Origin: Astragalus membranaceus
Taxonomy: Eukaryota; Streptophyta; Magnoliopsida; Fabales; Fabaceae
Direction: 5' to 3'
DNA: 64,000 nucleotides
NCBI GenBank assembly: GCA_039519185.1
Contig: CM076848.1
Location: forward strand, 124,938,371 to 125,002,370
Under the pieces are notes generated by a model. That model saw nothing but the letters and a program-made list of their open reading frames with translations. It was not told where the DNA came from and did no database searches. This document shows positions 21,635-32,240 of the stretch, piece after piece. Both the position numbers and the translations under genes were made by a program. Positions within the stretch are counted from its first letter, which is position 1; each line of letters begins with the position of its first letter.

Positions 21635-24600
21635 TCCCCTCCCCCTTTGAAAGGAATTGACCTCAATTCTTGAATACCATCATCATCCAAATATGGTGAG
21701 AGATCTCCAACATTGAAAGTAGCATGTACTCCATATTCTCCCGGCAACTCAATCTTGTATGCATTGTCATTAATCTTTGATATAACCTTGAAGGGACCAT
21801 CAGCTCTAGGCATGAGTTTATTCTTTCTCTTGCTTGGGAATCTCTCCTTTCGCAAATGTACCCATACAAGATCACCTTCGTTGAACAACTTAGGCTTCTT
21901 ATTTTTAGACCTTTGCTTGTAGACTTCATTAACAGCCTTGATTCTTGCTTGCACTTGCTCATGTAGTTTCAACATTGATTTGAGTTTGGCCTCGGCATCT
22001 GGATGAACTAATTCTTCCTTCGGCATAGCAATCAGATCCAATGGTAAGTAAGGATTCACACCATAAACAACTTCAAAAGGAGAATGGTTAGTAGCATATG
22101 TAGGGGATCGATTGTAGGCAAACTCGGCATGAGCTAACTTCAAATCCCAATCCTTTTGAGTTTTGTTAACAAAGCCACGCAGCAAAGTACCAAGAGTTCT
22201 ATTAGTCACCTCTGTTTGCCCATCGGTTTGAGGGTGATGGGAAGTACTAAACAACAACTTAGTACCCAATTTCCTCCATAATGTATTCCAAAAATAACTC
22301 AAAAACTTTGAATCACGATCAGAAACAATAGTCTTAGGAACTCCATGTAAGCGTACAATCTCACGAAAGTACAAATCAGCAACGTTACTAGCATCATCTG
22401 TTTTGTGACAAGCTACAAAGTGTGCCATCTTTGAAAACCTATCAACAACAACCATAATAGCATCCTTACCTCGCTGTGTGCGGGGCAAAGCCATAATAAA
22501 ATCCATGCTCACGTCCATCCAAGGACCACTAGGTGCTGGTAATGGAATATATGCTCCTGGCTTGAAAGAACTCTTTGCCATATGACAAGTAACACACTTG
22601 CTAATGACTTTTTGCACATCTCCTAACATCTTTGGCCAATGAAAGTGTCCTTTTAAAATCTCTAGAGTTTTTGTAATGCCAAAGTGACCAGCCAAACTCC
22701 CACCATGAGCTTCACGAACTAGTAACTCACGAATTGAATGCTTTGGGATGCAAAGCCGATTCTCCTTGAACAAAAATCCGCCCTGCATTATGTACTTTCC
22801 AAATGCTCCATTTTTGCAGTTAGAGTAGATCTCACCAAAATCGATATCCTCTTTATAATAATCTTTCAAAGTCTCAAAACCAAGTAAACGAGTTTCGAGA
22901 ATTGAAATCAAAGCATACCTCCTTGAAAGTGCATCAGCCACCACGTTACTTTTACCATCCTTGTATTTTGAAGAGAAATTAAAAGATTGAAGAAATTCGA
23001 CCCATTTAGCATGCCTTGGACTCAACTTCTGTTGTCCGTTGATATACTTTAAAGACTCGTGATCTGAATGCAACACAAAGTGGTTAGAACGCAAATAATG
23101 ACTCCAATGATCAAGAGCTCTTACAATGGCATAGAATTCCTTGTCATAGGTGCAATAGTTCAATCGAGCTCCCCCAAGTTTCTCCGAGAAATAAGCTATA
23201 GGCCTTTTGTTTTGTATCAAAACAGCTCCAATGCCAACTCCACTAGCATCACATTCAACCTCAAATGGTTGAGTGAAGTCGGGCAAAGCTAAAACAGGAG
23301 CTTCACAAAGCTTTAACTTAATCAATTCAAAAGCCTTTTGTGCTTGCTCATTCCACACAAATGCACCCTTCTTCAAACATTCAGTAATAGGGCTCGTTAT
23401 AGTGCTGAAATTCTGTATAAAACGTCGATAAAATGATGCAAGCCCATGGAAAGATCTCACCTCCGAAACTGTTGTAGGACTTGGCCAAGTTTTGATAGCA
23501 TCCACCTTTGTTTGATCGACCGATACTCCATCTTTAGACACAACATATCCAAGAAACACCACACTTTCGACCAAGAAATTACACTTCTCCTTCTTCCCAT
23601 AGAGTTTTTGCGCTCTTAGGGTTTCAAAGATTTGTTTCAAATGAGTGAAATGCTCCTCACTAGACCTGCTATACACCAAGATATCGTCAAGGTAAACAAC
23701 AACAAACTTACCCAAAAATGGCTTGAGTACTTCGTTCATGAGCCTCATGAAGGTGCTAGGTGCATTCGTGAGCCCAAATGGCATAACCAGCCATTCATAT
23801 AGACCATGCTTGGTCTTGAATGCCGTCTTCCATTCATCACCTTCACGCATTCTGATTTGGTGATACCCACTCCTTAGATCGATTTTTGAGAATATAACCG
23901 ACCCATGTAACTCATCAAGCATATCATCTAACCTTGGAATAGGAAAGCGATATTTGATGGTTATGTTGTTCACCGCCCTACTATCAATACACATTCTCCA
24001 TGAACCATCCTTCTTAGGAACCAACAACGTTGAGACAGCACAAGGACTCATTGATTCACGCACATAATCCATACTGATCAATTCTTCAATTTGCCTTTGC
24101 AACTCTTTTGTCTCCTCCGGATTACACCTATCGGCAGCCTTGTTTGGTAATGGAGTTCCAGGCATTAGATCAATTTGATGCTCAATTCCTCGAACAGGTG
24201 GTAAACCAATTGGTAGTTCATTTGGAAACACATCTTCATACTCATTCAAGACAGCTTCCAATTGTTGTTTAAGAGGAGTTTCAATATCATCCTGTTTAGC
24301 ATTCTTTGCAACCAACATGTAAACTAATTCACCATTATCAATAGCATTTTTCACTTCATTTTCAGTAGCAAACATAGTGAGGCTAGGACTTTTACCTCTC
24401 TTTGTAGTCATGGAACGGACTTCATTTGATGCCATAGGTTTCAGCACAATCCTCTTACCTTTGTAGTTCAATTCATACTCATTTGATCTTCCTCTATGCG
24501 TCACATCTCTATCAGATTGCCAAGGACGTCCCAAAAGTATATGACTTGCATCCATGGGCACAACATCACACAAGATCTCATCAACATAAGACCCCATGGT

Positions 24601-25866
24601 TAACCCCACACGAACCTGTTTTGTAACTTTTATACTACTCCCATTGTCCAACCAATGTAATGCATAAGGTTTAGGATGTTTTGTTGTGAGCAATCCTAAC
24701 TTAGACACCATTTCAGTCGAAGCGGCATTGGTACAACTACCTCCATCCACAATGACACTACACCATTTATCCTTCACTTGACACTTAGTGTAGAAGATTT
24801 GATCCCTTTGATCTCCAGCCAAGGGTACAGTTTTAGTTTGTAAAGTTCTAAGCACCAAAGTATCATAGATGGGAGGTTCATATTCTTCTACCTCATTCTC
24901 GGCGTCTTCAACAATTTCAGGTCCATCCATGTCAACAGTGCCACCAGATTCTTCCTCTTCCTTAGCCAACTCATCACGCATGCTAACCGCCTCTCTGAGG
25001 GTCACAACTCGTTGATTAGGGCAAGCTCTAGCAAAGTGTCCAAAGCCTTGACACTTAAAACACCTAACCTTCGACAGGCTAGTCTCTTTGGGTGCAACAC
25101 TAGACTGTTTAGGAGTAGGCTCCCCTTGTGTTGGTTGAGTCACATTTGGCTTAGTGCTTGCACTACTCGACGCACCTCCCTTGGACCAACCACTTGAACT
25201 CCCAGCATTATATCTATTCTTATTTTGATTTTCAATCTTTAAGCACAAGGTGCATAAAGTGTCGAAATCAGTATAATTACATAGCTCAACAGCAAATGCT
25301 ATGTTCTTATTCAGGCCACGAAGAAAACGACTCATTCTTTGCTCTTCATTTTCCTCCAACTCACCCATTAAACATAGGTTTTGGAATTCATCCATGTATT
25401 CGGCAACACTCATTTTGCCTTGTACTAAATCTGAGATCTTCTTATACAAGTTCAATCTGTGGTTCGATGGCACGTACCTTTTGCGCAACTTTCTTTTCAA
25501 GGACTCCCAAGAACTGATTTTCTCCTTCCTATCTCGTATTCTTTTAGCCTTCAAACCTTCATACCACAACGATGCACTTTTGCTAAGTTTCAGAATAGCA
25601 TACTTACAACGCTTCTCATCGTCAAGATCCTTGAAGTCGAACATTCTATCGATCTTGCGCTCCCATTCCAAATAAACCTCCGGGTCTGCACTGCCATTGA
25701 ATTCAGGTAGCTCGTTGAATTTGAACTCATCCACGTTTGGACGTGGTTCACCCCTTCTAGGCCTCCATCGTTCATCTCCCAAATCGACGCCCCTTAAGGC
25801 TTCACGCAATCTGTCCATGAACTCATCGCTGTTGAAATCTACCATTGTCACGTAACAAGGATTCAA
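21511..25866 (-). CDS. Gag-pol polyprotein, CRM-like Ty3/gypsy
   Basis: A single 1451-codon frame that encodes every retrotransposition enzyme. Gag spans residues 1 to about 260. The CCHC knuckle CFKCQGFGHFARAC is at about 267-280, the protease site IVDGGSC near 372, and the RT (WRMCIDSRAVN, then VVVYLDDILVYS near 724) follows. RNase H (CDASGVGIGAVL) is near 870. The integrase has an H2C2 finger (about 1040-1095) and the DDE residues in MDFIMALP, VSDRDSKF and TDGQTEVTNR (about 1120-1220). The C-terminal GPFKVISKINDNAYKIELP segment is that of CRM-like integrases; I see no classical chromodomain. The ATG at 25866 lies 8 bases from the primer site; the next ATG (25845, MVDFNSDEF) is an alternative start. 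The C-terminus runs 41 codons into the 3' LTR. Confidence 0.93.
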   Translation of the reverse strand: MNPCYVTMVDFNSDEFMDRLREALRGVDLGDERWRPRRGEPRPNVDEFKFNELPEFNGSADPEVYLEWERKIDRMFDFKDLDDEKRCKYAILKLSKSASLWYEGLKAKRIRDRKEKISSWESLKRKLRKRYVPSNHRLNLYKKISDLVQGKMSVAEYMDEFQNLCLMGELEENEEQRMSRFLRGLNKNIAFAVELCNYTDFDTLCTLCLKIENQNKNRYNAGSSSGWSKGGASSSASTKPNVTQPTQGEPTPKQSSVAPKETSLSKVRCFKCQGFGHFARACPNQRVVTLREAVSMRDELAKEEEESGGTVDMDGPEIVEDAENEVEEYEPPIYDTLVLRTLQTKTVPLAGDQRDQIFYTKCQVKDKWCSVIVDGGSCTNAASTEMVSKLGLLTTKHPKPYALHWLDNGSSIKVTKQVRVGLTMGSYVDEILCDVVPMDASHILLGRPWQSDRDVTHRGRSNEYELNYKGKRIVLKPMASNEVRSMTTKRGKSPSLTMFATENEVKNAIDNGELVYMLVAKNAKQDDIETPLKQQLEAVLNEYEDVFPNELPIGLPPVRGIEHQIDLMPGTPLPNKAADRCNPEETKELQRQIEELISMDYVRESMSPCAVSTLLVPKKDGSWRMCIDSRAVNNITIKYRFPIPRLDDMLDELHGSVIFSKIDLRSGYHQIRMREGDEWKTAFKTKHGLYEWLVMPFGLTNAPSTFMRLMNEVLKPFLGKFVVVYLDDILVYSRSSEEHFTHLKQIFETLRAQKLYGKKEKCNFLVESVVFLGYVVSKDGVSVDQTKVDAIKTWPSPTTVSEVRSFHGLASFYRRFIQNFSTITSPITECLKKGAFVWNEQAQKAFELIKLKLCEAPVLALPDFTQPFEVECDASGVGIGAVLIQNKRPIAYFSEKLGGARLNYCTYDKEFYAIVRALDHWSHYLRSNHFVLHSDHESLKYINGQQKLSPRHAKWVEFLQSFNFSSKYKDGKSNVVADALSRRYALISILETRLLGFETLKDYYKEDIDFGEIYSNCKNGAFGKYIMQGGFLFKENRLCIPKHSIRELLVREAHGGSLAGHFGITKTLEILKGHFHWPKMLGDVQKVISKCVTCHMAKSSFKPGAYIPLPAPSGPWMDVSMDFIMALPRTQRGKDAIMVVVDRFSKMAHFVACHKTDDASNVADLYFREIVRLHGVPKTIVSDRDSKFLSYFWNTLWRKLGTKLLFSTSHHPQTDGQTEVTNRTLGTLLRGFVNKTQKDWDLKLAHAEFAYNRSPTYATNHSPFEVVYGVNPYLPLDLIAMPKEELVHPDAEAKLKSMLKLHEQVQARIKAVNEVYKQRSKNKKPKLFNEGDLVWVHLRKERFPSKRKNKLMPRADGPFKVISKINDNAYKIELPGEYGVHATFNVGDLSPYLDDDGIQELRSIPFKGGGDDTKIDHEELAINTRDNHQGVSGVGSFASHHQGLSLITWLF
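21635..21653 (-). other. Polypurine tract of the CRM-like element
   Basis: On the minus strand a run of A and G (AAAGGGGGAGGGGA) abuts the 3' LTR at 21634. Confidence 0.85.
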
Positions 25867-25873
25867 AGCCGAA

Positions 25874-25885
25874 GCTTTGATACCA
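25874..25885 (-). other. Primer binding site of the CRM-like element
   Basis: On the minus strand TGGTATCAAAGC (tRNA-iMet type) lies four bases inside the 5' LTR end at 25890. Confidence 0.85.
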
Positions 25886-25889
25886 CAAA

Positions 25890-26632
25890 TGATACGAATT
25901 AGAGTGCTTTAATTCGTAAGGGAAGCGGAAGCAAACAACCAATATCGAATGTACTAGGTACAACCCATATTAGTCGAATTCTGTGAAGTGTTGGTCGAGT
26001 TCTGTGAAGTGTAGTCAAATTGTGAAGTGTAGTCGAATTGTGAAGTGTAGTCGAATTCTGTGAAGTTTAGTCGAATTGTGTGAAGTGTTCAGTCGAATAG
26101 TTTTAGTGGAATAAGAAGGGATATGCAATGTTAACCTACACCAATAGTTTAACAAAGAGATTAGCACTCAACACCAATTGAGCTAATCGGATTATTCTCA
26201 AGACGACGCTTGCAAATAACCTTTCGAAAATGTAGACACAAATTCTATGTTCTTGAACTGAATTCTATATATCAAAAATGATCAGCATACATGATATATA
26301 TAGCCGAAACATTGGCTTATTTAAAGTGCAACATAAAAGCAATTAAACTAGTAATGACATTATTCTATCAGCTATGTAACTCCTTTTCCAATGGCTTAGA
26401 TTGTCTTTAATGCTCCTCCTTTGTAACTGGTCAGAATAGGATTCAAATGGCTGATTTATTGGTGATTAAATGACTAAAACAAAAACAGCCAAGTAACAAT
26501 TAAATGACTTAAAATAGCCAAGTAATTAAACTCAGCCCTTGATGATGGCTAGCAAAGGAACCCACGCCACTAACTCCTTGGTGATTGTCACGTGTGTTGA
26601 TTGCAAGTTCTTCATGATCAATTTTCGTATCA
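25890..26632 (-). repeat. 5' LTR of the CRM-like element
   Basis: 743 bp. The differences seen from the other LTR are GTAGTCAAATT for GTAGTCGAATT near 26017 and GGCTTAGATT for GGCTTGGATT near 26398. Minus-strand TATA-like box near 26291-26302. Confidence 0.92.
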
Positions 26633-26637
26633 GGGGC

Positions 26638-27830
26638 GGCTTCTTCTTGTTGCGGGTGTAAGATCTGAAATTTCTGTTGCAAGCAAAAAATTCCTCTTCA
26701 ATCTCTCTAATGTGGCGCCTGGTGGTTTCTTCCTGGGCCATAGCTCGGCTCCGCTTAGCCTCTTTCTTCAAGGTAATGGCTGGCATACATATTCTTCTAA
26801 AATAAGAGAACAGATAGTTGGGCGGCATCCTGTGCACTCATGGTTGTTGAAAAAGCATAGGGAAATATCTGGGAGTCGAAAATCTATCAACCGAAGGGCA
26901 TTCCTTTGTGGTTCTGAGAGGTCCCTAGAAGAGGCCATTCTGAAGGCTAATGATCAAACCTCGGTGAGCTGAGCTGGGTTTGGTAATAATGACTCCGCAG
27001 AAAGCCTCCCCCAATTTCTCCAATTCCTCTATGGAAGGGCAGGCTATCAGGGAAAGGTCTTGGGAGGAAAAGTACCAAGCCACTTCCACGTAAGTTACCT
27101 TAGGAACTGCGGACAGAGTAGGTAGATGAGTCGAAGGCACCTTTGAAACTGTTGGTATCAAAGGCTCTACGGCGAGCATAAACGAGTCACCAAGTGAATC
27201 TTGGCGGGGTGCCTGTTCCGAAATTAGGATAACGAATGAGAAGAAAGAACTCTAAAAGGAGAACAAAGGAGTGGGCAATGTACATTCGTTTTCTTGGTTG
27301 GTCGAGTGGTTTCCTAAATAGTGTTGTAGATGGTTTCTCTGTTGCGGGGAGCTGGGGCATCGTGCGGAAGATAATGGGGGTGTTGTCATCTTCATCGCTT
27401 TCCTCGTTGGCAGCAGGTTCTTCGTAAGGACGACAATACAGTGAGGAAAGTGATGTGCAAGAGTCAAAAGATTCAAGGTAGAATGCTTACCTAATGAAGG
27501 AATGGAGGATGTTGTGGCAGTAGTGGCCTTTTTCTTGGCGGCAGAAAGGATTTTGCTTTTTGTTGCTGATGAAGGAACAAAGGCAGGCACTCGATAGGGT
27601 CACAAACGTATTGGGCCGAGTATGCATCGAGCGGTCGTGGGAAGACTAGCCCTTTGATACCAACCCACCAATTGGCAAAAAAAGAAGTCTCTCCGACGCA
27701 ATTCGTATAGTAGGCACATACTGGATATCTCAAGTCACTTGTCGGGTCGTCCTCGCCAGCCGGCTCGCTGTCGTTACAGTTGGACATTTCGGGTGTTCTG
27801 TTAAGTTGTCCTCGCCGGCTAGCTCGCAGC
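26638..27830 (-). pseudogene. Tat antisense accessory ORF, proximal part
   Basis: Minus-strand pieces of the same accessory ORF continue from the far side of the CRM-like insertion. 27787-27491 opens MSNCNDSEPAGEDD and continues YPVCAYYTNCVGETSFFANWW. 27590-27252 is rich in S, T, K and P. 27179-26925 reads EVAWYFSSQDLSLIACPSIEELEKLGEAF. 26790-26638 reads KRSRAMAQEETTRRHIREIEEEFFACNRN. Frames change several times, so this copy is broken. I do not recognise a catalytic domain. The protein appears to be a charged, partly helical accessory protein encoded opposite to pol, as described for several Tat-clade elements. Confidence 0.5.
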
Positions 27831-27935
27831 CATTGCCGTTGGGCATCCCATGTCGTGTGTTAAGTCATCCTCGCTGGCCGGCTCGTTGCCGTCGCCGTTG
27901 GACATTTCAGGGCGTGTAGGTCTTGTGCCTTCCCC
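27735..27935 (-). repeat. Three tandem ~64-bp repeats at the antisense ORF start
   Basis: Three degenerate copies of a unit containing CCTCGCCAGCCGGCTCG and TTGGACATTTC. On the minus strand each encodes a variant of M-S-N-x-x-x-E-P-A-x-E-D-D, so the presumed start of the accessory ORF is itself repeated. Any of the three ATGs could serve as start. Confidence 0.65.
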
Positions 27936-28049
27936 CAGGGATGCTTAATAATTTTCTTGTAGCAATCTGTCTTTCTACCTCGTGATATGATTTCAACTAG
28001 GAAGGACTTTCTCGTGATTTTTCACCAAATATTTGACGCCTTGTGGCGG

Positions 28050-31000
28050 TTTTACTTTCACACAGGAGAGAGAAAAGCGTGATCCATTGAGTAGTAAATG
28101 AATTAAGGTGAGATCCTTCAAAAATAAAAGGAGGGCGAGATCTTGTATTATTTGGAGAGAGAGGGCGAGATGCTACTAAATTTTAGGGATAGGATGAGAT
28201 CTTTGGTTTCTTGAAGAAGGAATATCTCCCATATTTTGAGGAAGGAGGGCGAAATTCTTGACCAAAATGAGAGGAAGGACGAGATCCTTGCCCTCAAAGT
28301 GAGGGAGGGCGAGATATATCTATCCCAAAAATGAGGTAGAGGGCGAGATATTGAGATAACGATCTTGTCCAGGCCGTCTCCGACGCCATCATCTCCATAG
28401 AAGAGTGGTAGCTCTTCTCCTTAGCTTTACAACGCATGCTCGCACGCCTCAATCGGATGACCAGAGCCAGAGTTATGGCTCGAAGTACGGTAGAGGGCGA
28501 GATGTTGCTCCACAACAAGGTATAGGGCAAGATCCGGCTCCAAGACAAGGCATAGTTCGAGATCTTGTCTTACAGGTATAGTGGGGGCTATATAGCTCTT
28601 CTCCTTAGCTTTCCAACACATGCTCGCACGCCTCAATCGGATAACCACAGCCAACGTTATGGCCTGCAGAATAGACAAGGGTGAGATGTTGCACCTCAAA
28701 GTGAAAGAGGGCGAGATACTCCCCCCAAATGAGAGGGGGGGAGAGAGATCCCCTCCTATTTTGAGATGGAGGGCGAGATCTCACTCCTCTGGGAGAGATC
28801 CCCTCCAAAATTGTGAGGGAGGGCGAGATCTGGCTCATCATGGGTGAGATCCCCTCCAAAAACTCGAGAGAGAGGGCGAGATATCGCCGTTTAGACTTTC
28901 AAGACGTCAGAACCGGGCTTCGAACTTAACATAAGAATTGTAGCTCTTCTCATTAGCTTTACAACGCGTGCTTGCACGCCTCAATCAAGTAAGCTCAGCC
29001 AACGGTATGCCCTTCAGAATAGACAAGGGCGAGATCTTCGTGGATAAAAGAAAGGAGAGGGCGAGATCCTCGTGGATAAAAGAAGGAGAGGGCGAGATCC
29101 TCGTGGATAGAAGGAGAGTGGGCGACATACACAGAGTGAATTCAAATATTCTGCCCATGCCATCTCCGATGCCATCATCCGTCGAAGCCTTATCTTACCC
29201 TGATCGTGACTTTCTTGTTTGCTTGAACGCACTTCGATCGAGAAGGTACTAGTCATTCTCTTCCCATATCGTAAATGTACTTGCAACTCGTGTGGTCTTG
29301 TTTTTTATAATCTTGAGCTGGACACCTTTGGTAGGCAAGTTGATAAAATTTTTGGATAGGCTCATGCCTTGCTTTTTAACTTTCACTGGGTAACCTCAGG
29401 GAGGGGGGTTTGTCATCATTCTCAGAGAGAGGGCGAGATCCCCTCCCAAAACGAGGAGGGAGGGCGAGATCTTTGCCCAAACAGCAAGTGATTCCTTCCC
29501 TGCATAGCATTTGTTCTGACTACATGCCTCCTGACCTGCAGGTTAGATTTGGCAAGGACTAAGCAGACGGCTGGGACTGGCGGTCCCTGGCCTGGGCCAA
29601 TCTTTTCTCGAATTCAAGGTTGTCTTTGGTTGAGCGAGGGGACATAGAGATATATTGAGTCGCGCACGTATGAGTCGGGGGCGCCTCGGTTGGCGCCGTC
29701 AGCCGAAGAATCAGAGTCTATGTCTGACTTTGTGGCGCGCAAGGTAGTGGACATTTCCATACATGCCTTTCATAACTGCTTAGACCAGGTGTCTTGTTCG
29801 TATCCGGAGGTGGATGTGGATCCTTAGATTTTTTGGATTGAGCACAAGGTCCAAGGTGGGAGGATCGTCAAACTTCATGCCAACAGGACCGACTTCGATG
29901 TCGTTGCACCTTCCTCACCTTGATTGTGTTTAGTGCTTTGAATTTCTATAAGTTATGTATTTTCTTTATAACTTTGCTGAATTGTGATGGCCTCGGTTGG
30001 CTTATGTTTATGTAGTTTGAGGACCCGGCCTCCTCCATGGAGACCGTTGCTTTGGTATTTCCATTTAATCGAATTGTTGATGTCGTTTGAACTATTAATG
30101 TCATTTAAACGCTGTTGTTCTTACCATACGCGAATTTGAACATTAGAGCGAGCGAAATCCTTGCCCGAATTATGAGAGATAGCGAGATACTCACCAAAAT
30201 GAGAGGGGGCGAGATCTTGCCCGCCCAGGTGAGAGATAGAGCAATATCCCCTCCAAAAATGCTAGGGAGGGCAAGATCCTAGCCCTCGTGGGCGAGATCC
30301 CCTCCAAAAATGCCAGGGCGGCTGAGATCCTCCCAAAAAGTGCCCAGGAGGGCGAGATCCTCAGCCCTCGTGGGCGAGATCCCCTCTAATTTGAAAAGGA
30401 GGGCGAGATCTCATCCCTCATGGGTGAGATCCTTCCAAAATTGCACAGGACGTCAAGACCTCAGCCCTCATGGGCGAGACCCCTTCCAAAATTATGAACG
30501 AGGGCGAGACCTCGGCCCTCATGGGCGAGATCCCTTCCAAAATTGTGAAGGAGGGCGAGACCTCAGCCCTCATGGGCGAGATCCCTTCCAAAATTTTGAA
30601 GGAGGGCGGGATCTCAGCCCTCATGGGCGAGATCCCTTCCAAAATTGTGAAGGAGGGCGAGATCCCTCACAAAAATGAGAGTAGTGGAGAGACATCGTAG
30701 TTTAGACCCTCAAGACATTGGAACTAGGCTTCGTTCTCTACATACTATATATTGCTTTGCTTCTTGGCTTTCTAACGCATGTTCAAATACATAAATTGGA
30801 TAACCACAGCCAAAGTTATGGCCTGTGGAATAGACAATTGCGAGGTCTTACGTTTTAGAGTGAGTGAGCGCGAGATCCTCATCCCTCGTGGCGAGATCCC
30901 CTCCAAGAATGCCAGGGAGGATGAGATCCTCCCCAAAATGGCCAGAGAGGGCGACATACTCAGCCCTCGTGGGCGAGATCCCCTCCTAGAATGCCAGAGA

Positions 31001-31130
31001 GGGCGAGATCCTCCCCAAAAGTGGCAAGGAGGGCGAGATCCTCAGCACTCGTGGGCGAGATCCCCTCCAAAGATGTGAGCGACAGCGAGATCTTCCTCTT
31101 CACAAGGAGATAGGGTGAGATCCCCTCCCA
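28050..31130 (+). repeat. GGGCGAGATC minisatellite region (Tat 3' region)
   Basis: The decamer GGGCGAGATC and variants recur dozens of times in three blocks: 28080-28880, 29020-29130 with 29425-29475, and 30145-31120. The best-ordered block, 30400-30680, has a 51-bp unit repeated about five times (GGGCGAGATCCCTTCC then AAAATTGTGAAGGA). Because 51 is divisible by three, both strands stay open and give repeated peptides, which are not likely to be real proteins. A second module (GCTCTTCTCCTTAGCTTT and CACGCCTCAATCGGAT) recurs near 28410, 28600, 28940 and 30760. Tandem repeats between the accessory ORF and the 3' LTR are typical of Tat/Ogre elements. Confidence 0.85.
29530..29930 (+). other. Coding-like stretch inside the minisatellite region
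   Basis: Plus-strand translation of 29690-29920 gives SESMSDFVARKVVDISIHAF and then DVDPEIFWIEHK-like residues with one stop in the middle (TAG near 29826). Composition is GC-richer than the flanks. It may be a scrap of a Tat gag or accessory ORF; I do not recognise a domain. Confidence 0.3.
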
Positions 31131-31149
31131 TTTCGTGAGTGGTCAAGGT

Positions 31150-32110
31150 TCTTTTTCATCTAATCGAGCTTCGATTTTTGAGTAATTCAACCATAAATGA
31201 CACCGAGCTTCGAGTTGTTGCATGTATTTTTTGTTAAGTTACACTAACATCAATTCGTGATCTGTCATACCCAGGGGGACAGTTTACAAGAATGCGGTCT
31301 GATTCTAACTCGTCTGTTAGGAGGCGTGACCTCCATGACCAACTTGTGATGGATTTTACCCTTGGCAACAGTTTACCGGGACTCGATCCGGATTCGAACT
31401 CTTTCTGAGGGGTTGTGACCTTGATGGCCAGCTTAAGATAAAGTTTACCCTTGGCGACAGTTTACCGGGACTAATCCTGGATTGAACTTGTCCCAATGGG
31501 GTCGCGACACGTTTAAAGTCACAAAATGAAGTGAGCCAAAGGACCGACGCCCCAGTTTGTAGGTAGCACAAACGATCGTAGCGTCGATCTCATGCCGCCC
31601 CTTTTTACCGTCAAGCTTTAAGTTTGCAGATCGATCCTATGTGTTTGCATTGGGTCCAGTTTACCCTTGGCAACAGTTTATCGGGACTCAACCCGTATCA
31701 AACTTGTTCCGAGGGGTTGTGACCTCGATGGCCAGCTTATAACGAAGGTTACCCTTGGCAACAGTTTACCGAGACTTGGCCCGGATTGAACTTAGCCCAT
31801 TGGGGTCTCTACACGTTTAAAGTCGTTAAATGAAGGGAGCTAAAGGACTCGCGCCTCGGTTTATAGGTAGCGCAAATGATCGTAGCATCGATCTCACGCC
31901 ACCCCTTTTTACCGTCAAGCTTTAACGGCCGGTCGATCCTATGCGCTTGCATTGGATCCAGTCAATTCTTTATCCTGTATGTAACAGAAAAATTTGCAAG
32001 ACAAAATGAAATTGTGAAAACTATTTCATTCATTTCGATGTAAGGTTCATTGATACAACCAAATTAGTTTTTAACATTCGGAGAAGATATTGACTAAACA
32101 AGGAAAGGTC
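31150..32110. repeat. 302-bp tandem repeat (two units plus partial)
   Basis: Units at about 31357-31658 and 31659-31965 share TTACCCTTGGCAACAGTTTA, GATGGCCAGCTTA, ACACGTTTAAAGTC and CCCCTTTTTACCGTCAAGC at a constant offset of about 302 bp. A shorter related piece lies at 31266-31356. Within each unit the CAACAGTTTACCGGGACT motif occurs twice about 92 bp apart, so there is a nested sub-repeat. No coding potential. It may be part of a Tat LTR. Confidence 0.75.
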
Positions 32111-32129
32111 TTAGCTTGTCTGAATTCCA

Positions 32130-32240
32130 AGAATGAGAGAGAGGGTTAGATCTTGCTCCTCATGGGCGAGATCCCCTCCTAAAATGAGAGGGAGGGCAAG
32201 ATCCAGCTCCTCGAGGGCGAGATCCCATCCTAAAATGAGA
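32130..32240. repeat. Isolated GGGCGAGATC repeat block at a Tat breakpoint
   Basis: About two to three copies of the same minisatellite unit as 28050-31130. They lie directly against the truncated end of a minus-strand Tat gag-protease, so the protease frame reads straight into repeat DNA. Confidence 0.7.

Larger units (their letters stand above)
20892..26632 (-). mobile_element. Intact, young CRM-like Ty3/gypsy retrotransposon
   Basis: A 5741-bp element with 743-bp LTRs (20892-21634 and 25890-26632) that differ at about two positions, perfect 5-bp target-site duplication GGGGC (20887-20891 and 26633-26637), primer binding site, polypurine tract and one uninterrupted polyprotein, all in minus orientation. 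It interrupts the antisense ORF of the surrounding Tat element. Near-identical LTRs and an open polyprotein mark a recent insertion that could still be autonomous. Clade assignment to CRM-type chromoviruses rests on the gag knuckle, the integrase C-terminus and the coding overlap with the LTR, and is tentative. Confidence 0.92.

Noticed and set aside
30310..30700. Repeated 17-residue peptide frames on both strands
   Set aside because: The 51-bp repeat unit is a multiple of three, so frames stay open by chance; there is no start context or domain.
28080..31120. Regularly spaced repeats resembling a CRISPR array
   Set aside because: The units are direct minisatellite repeats without unique spacers, in a plant transposon context.
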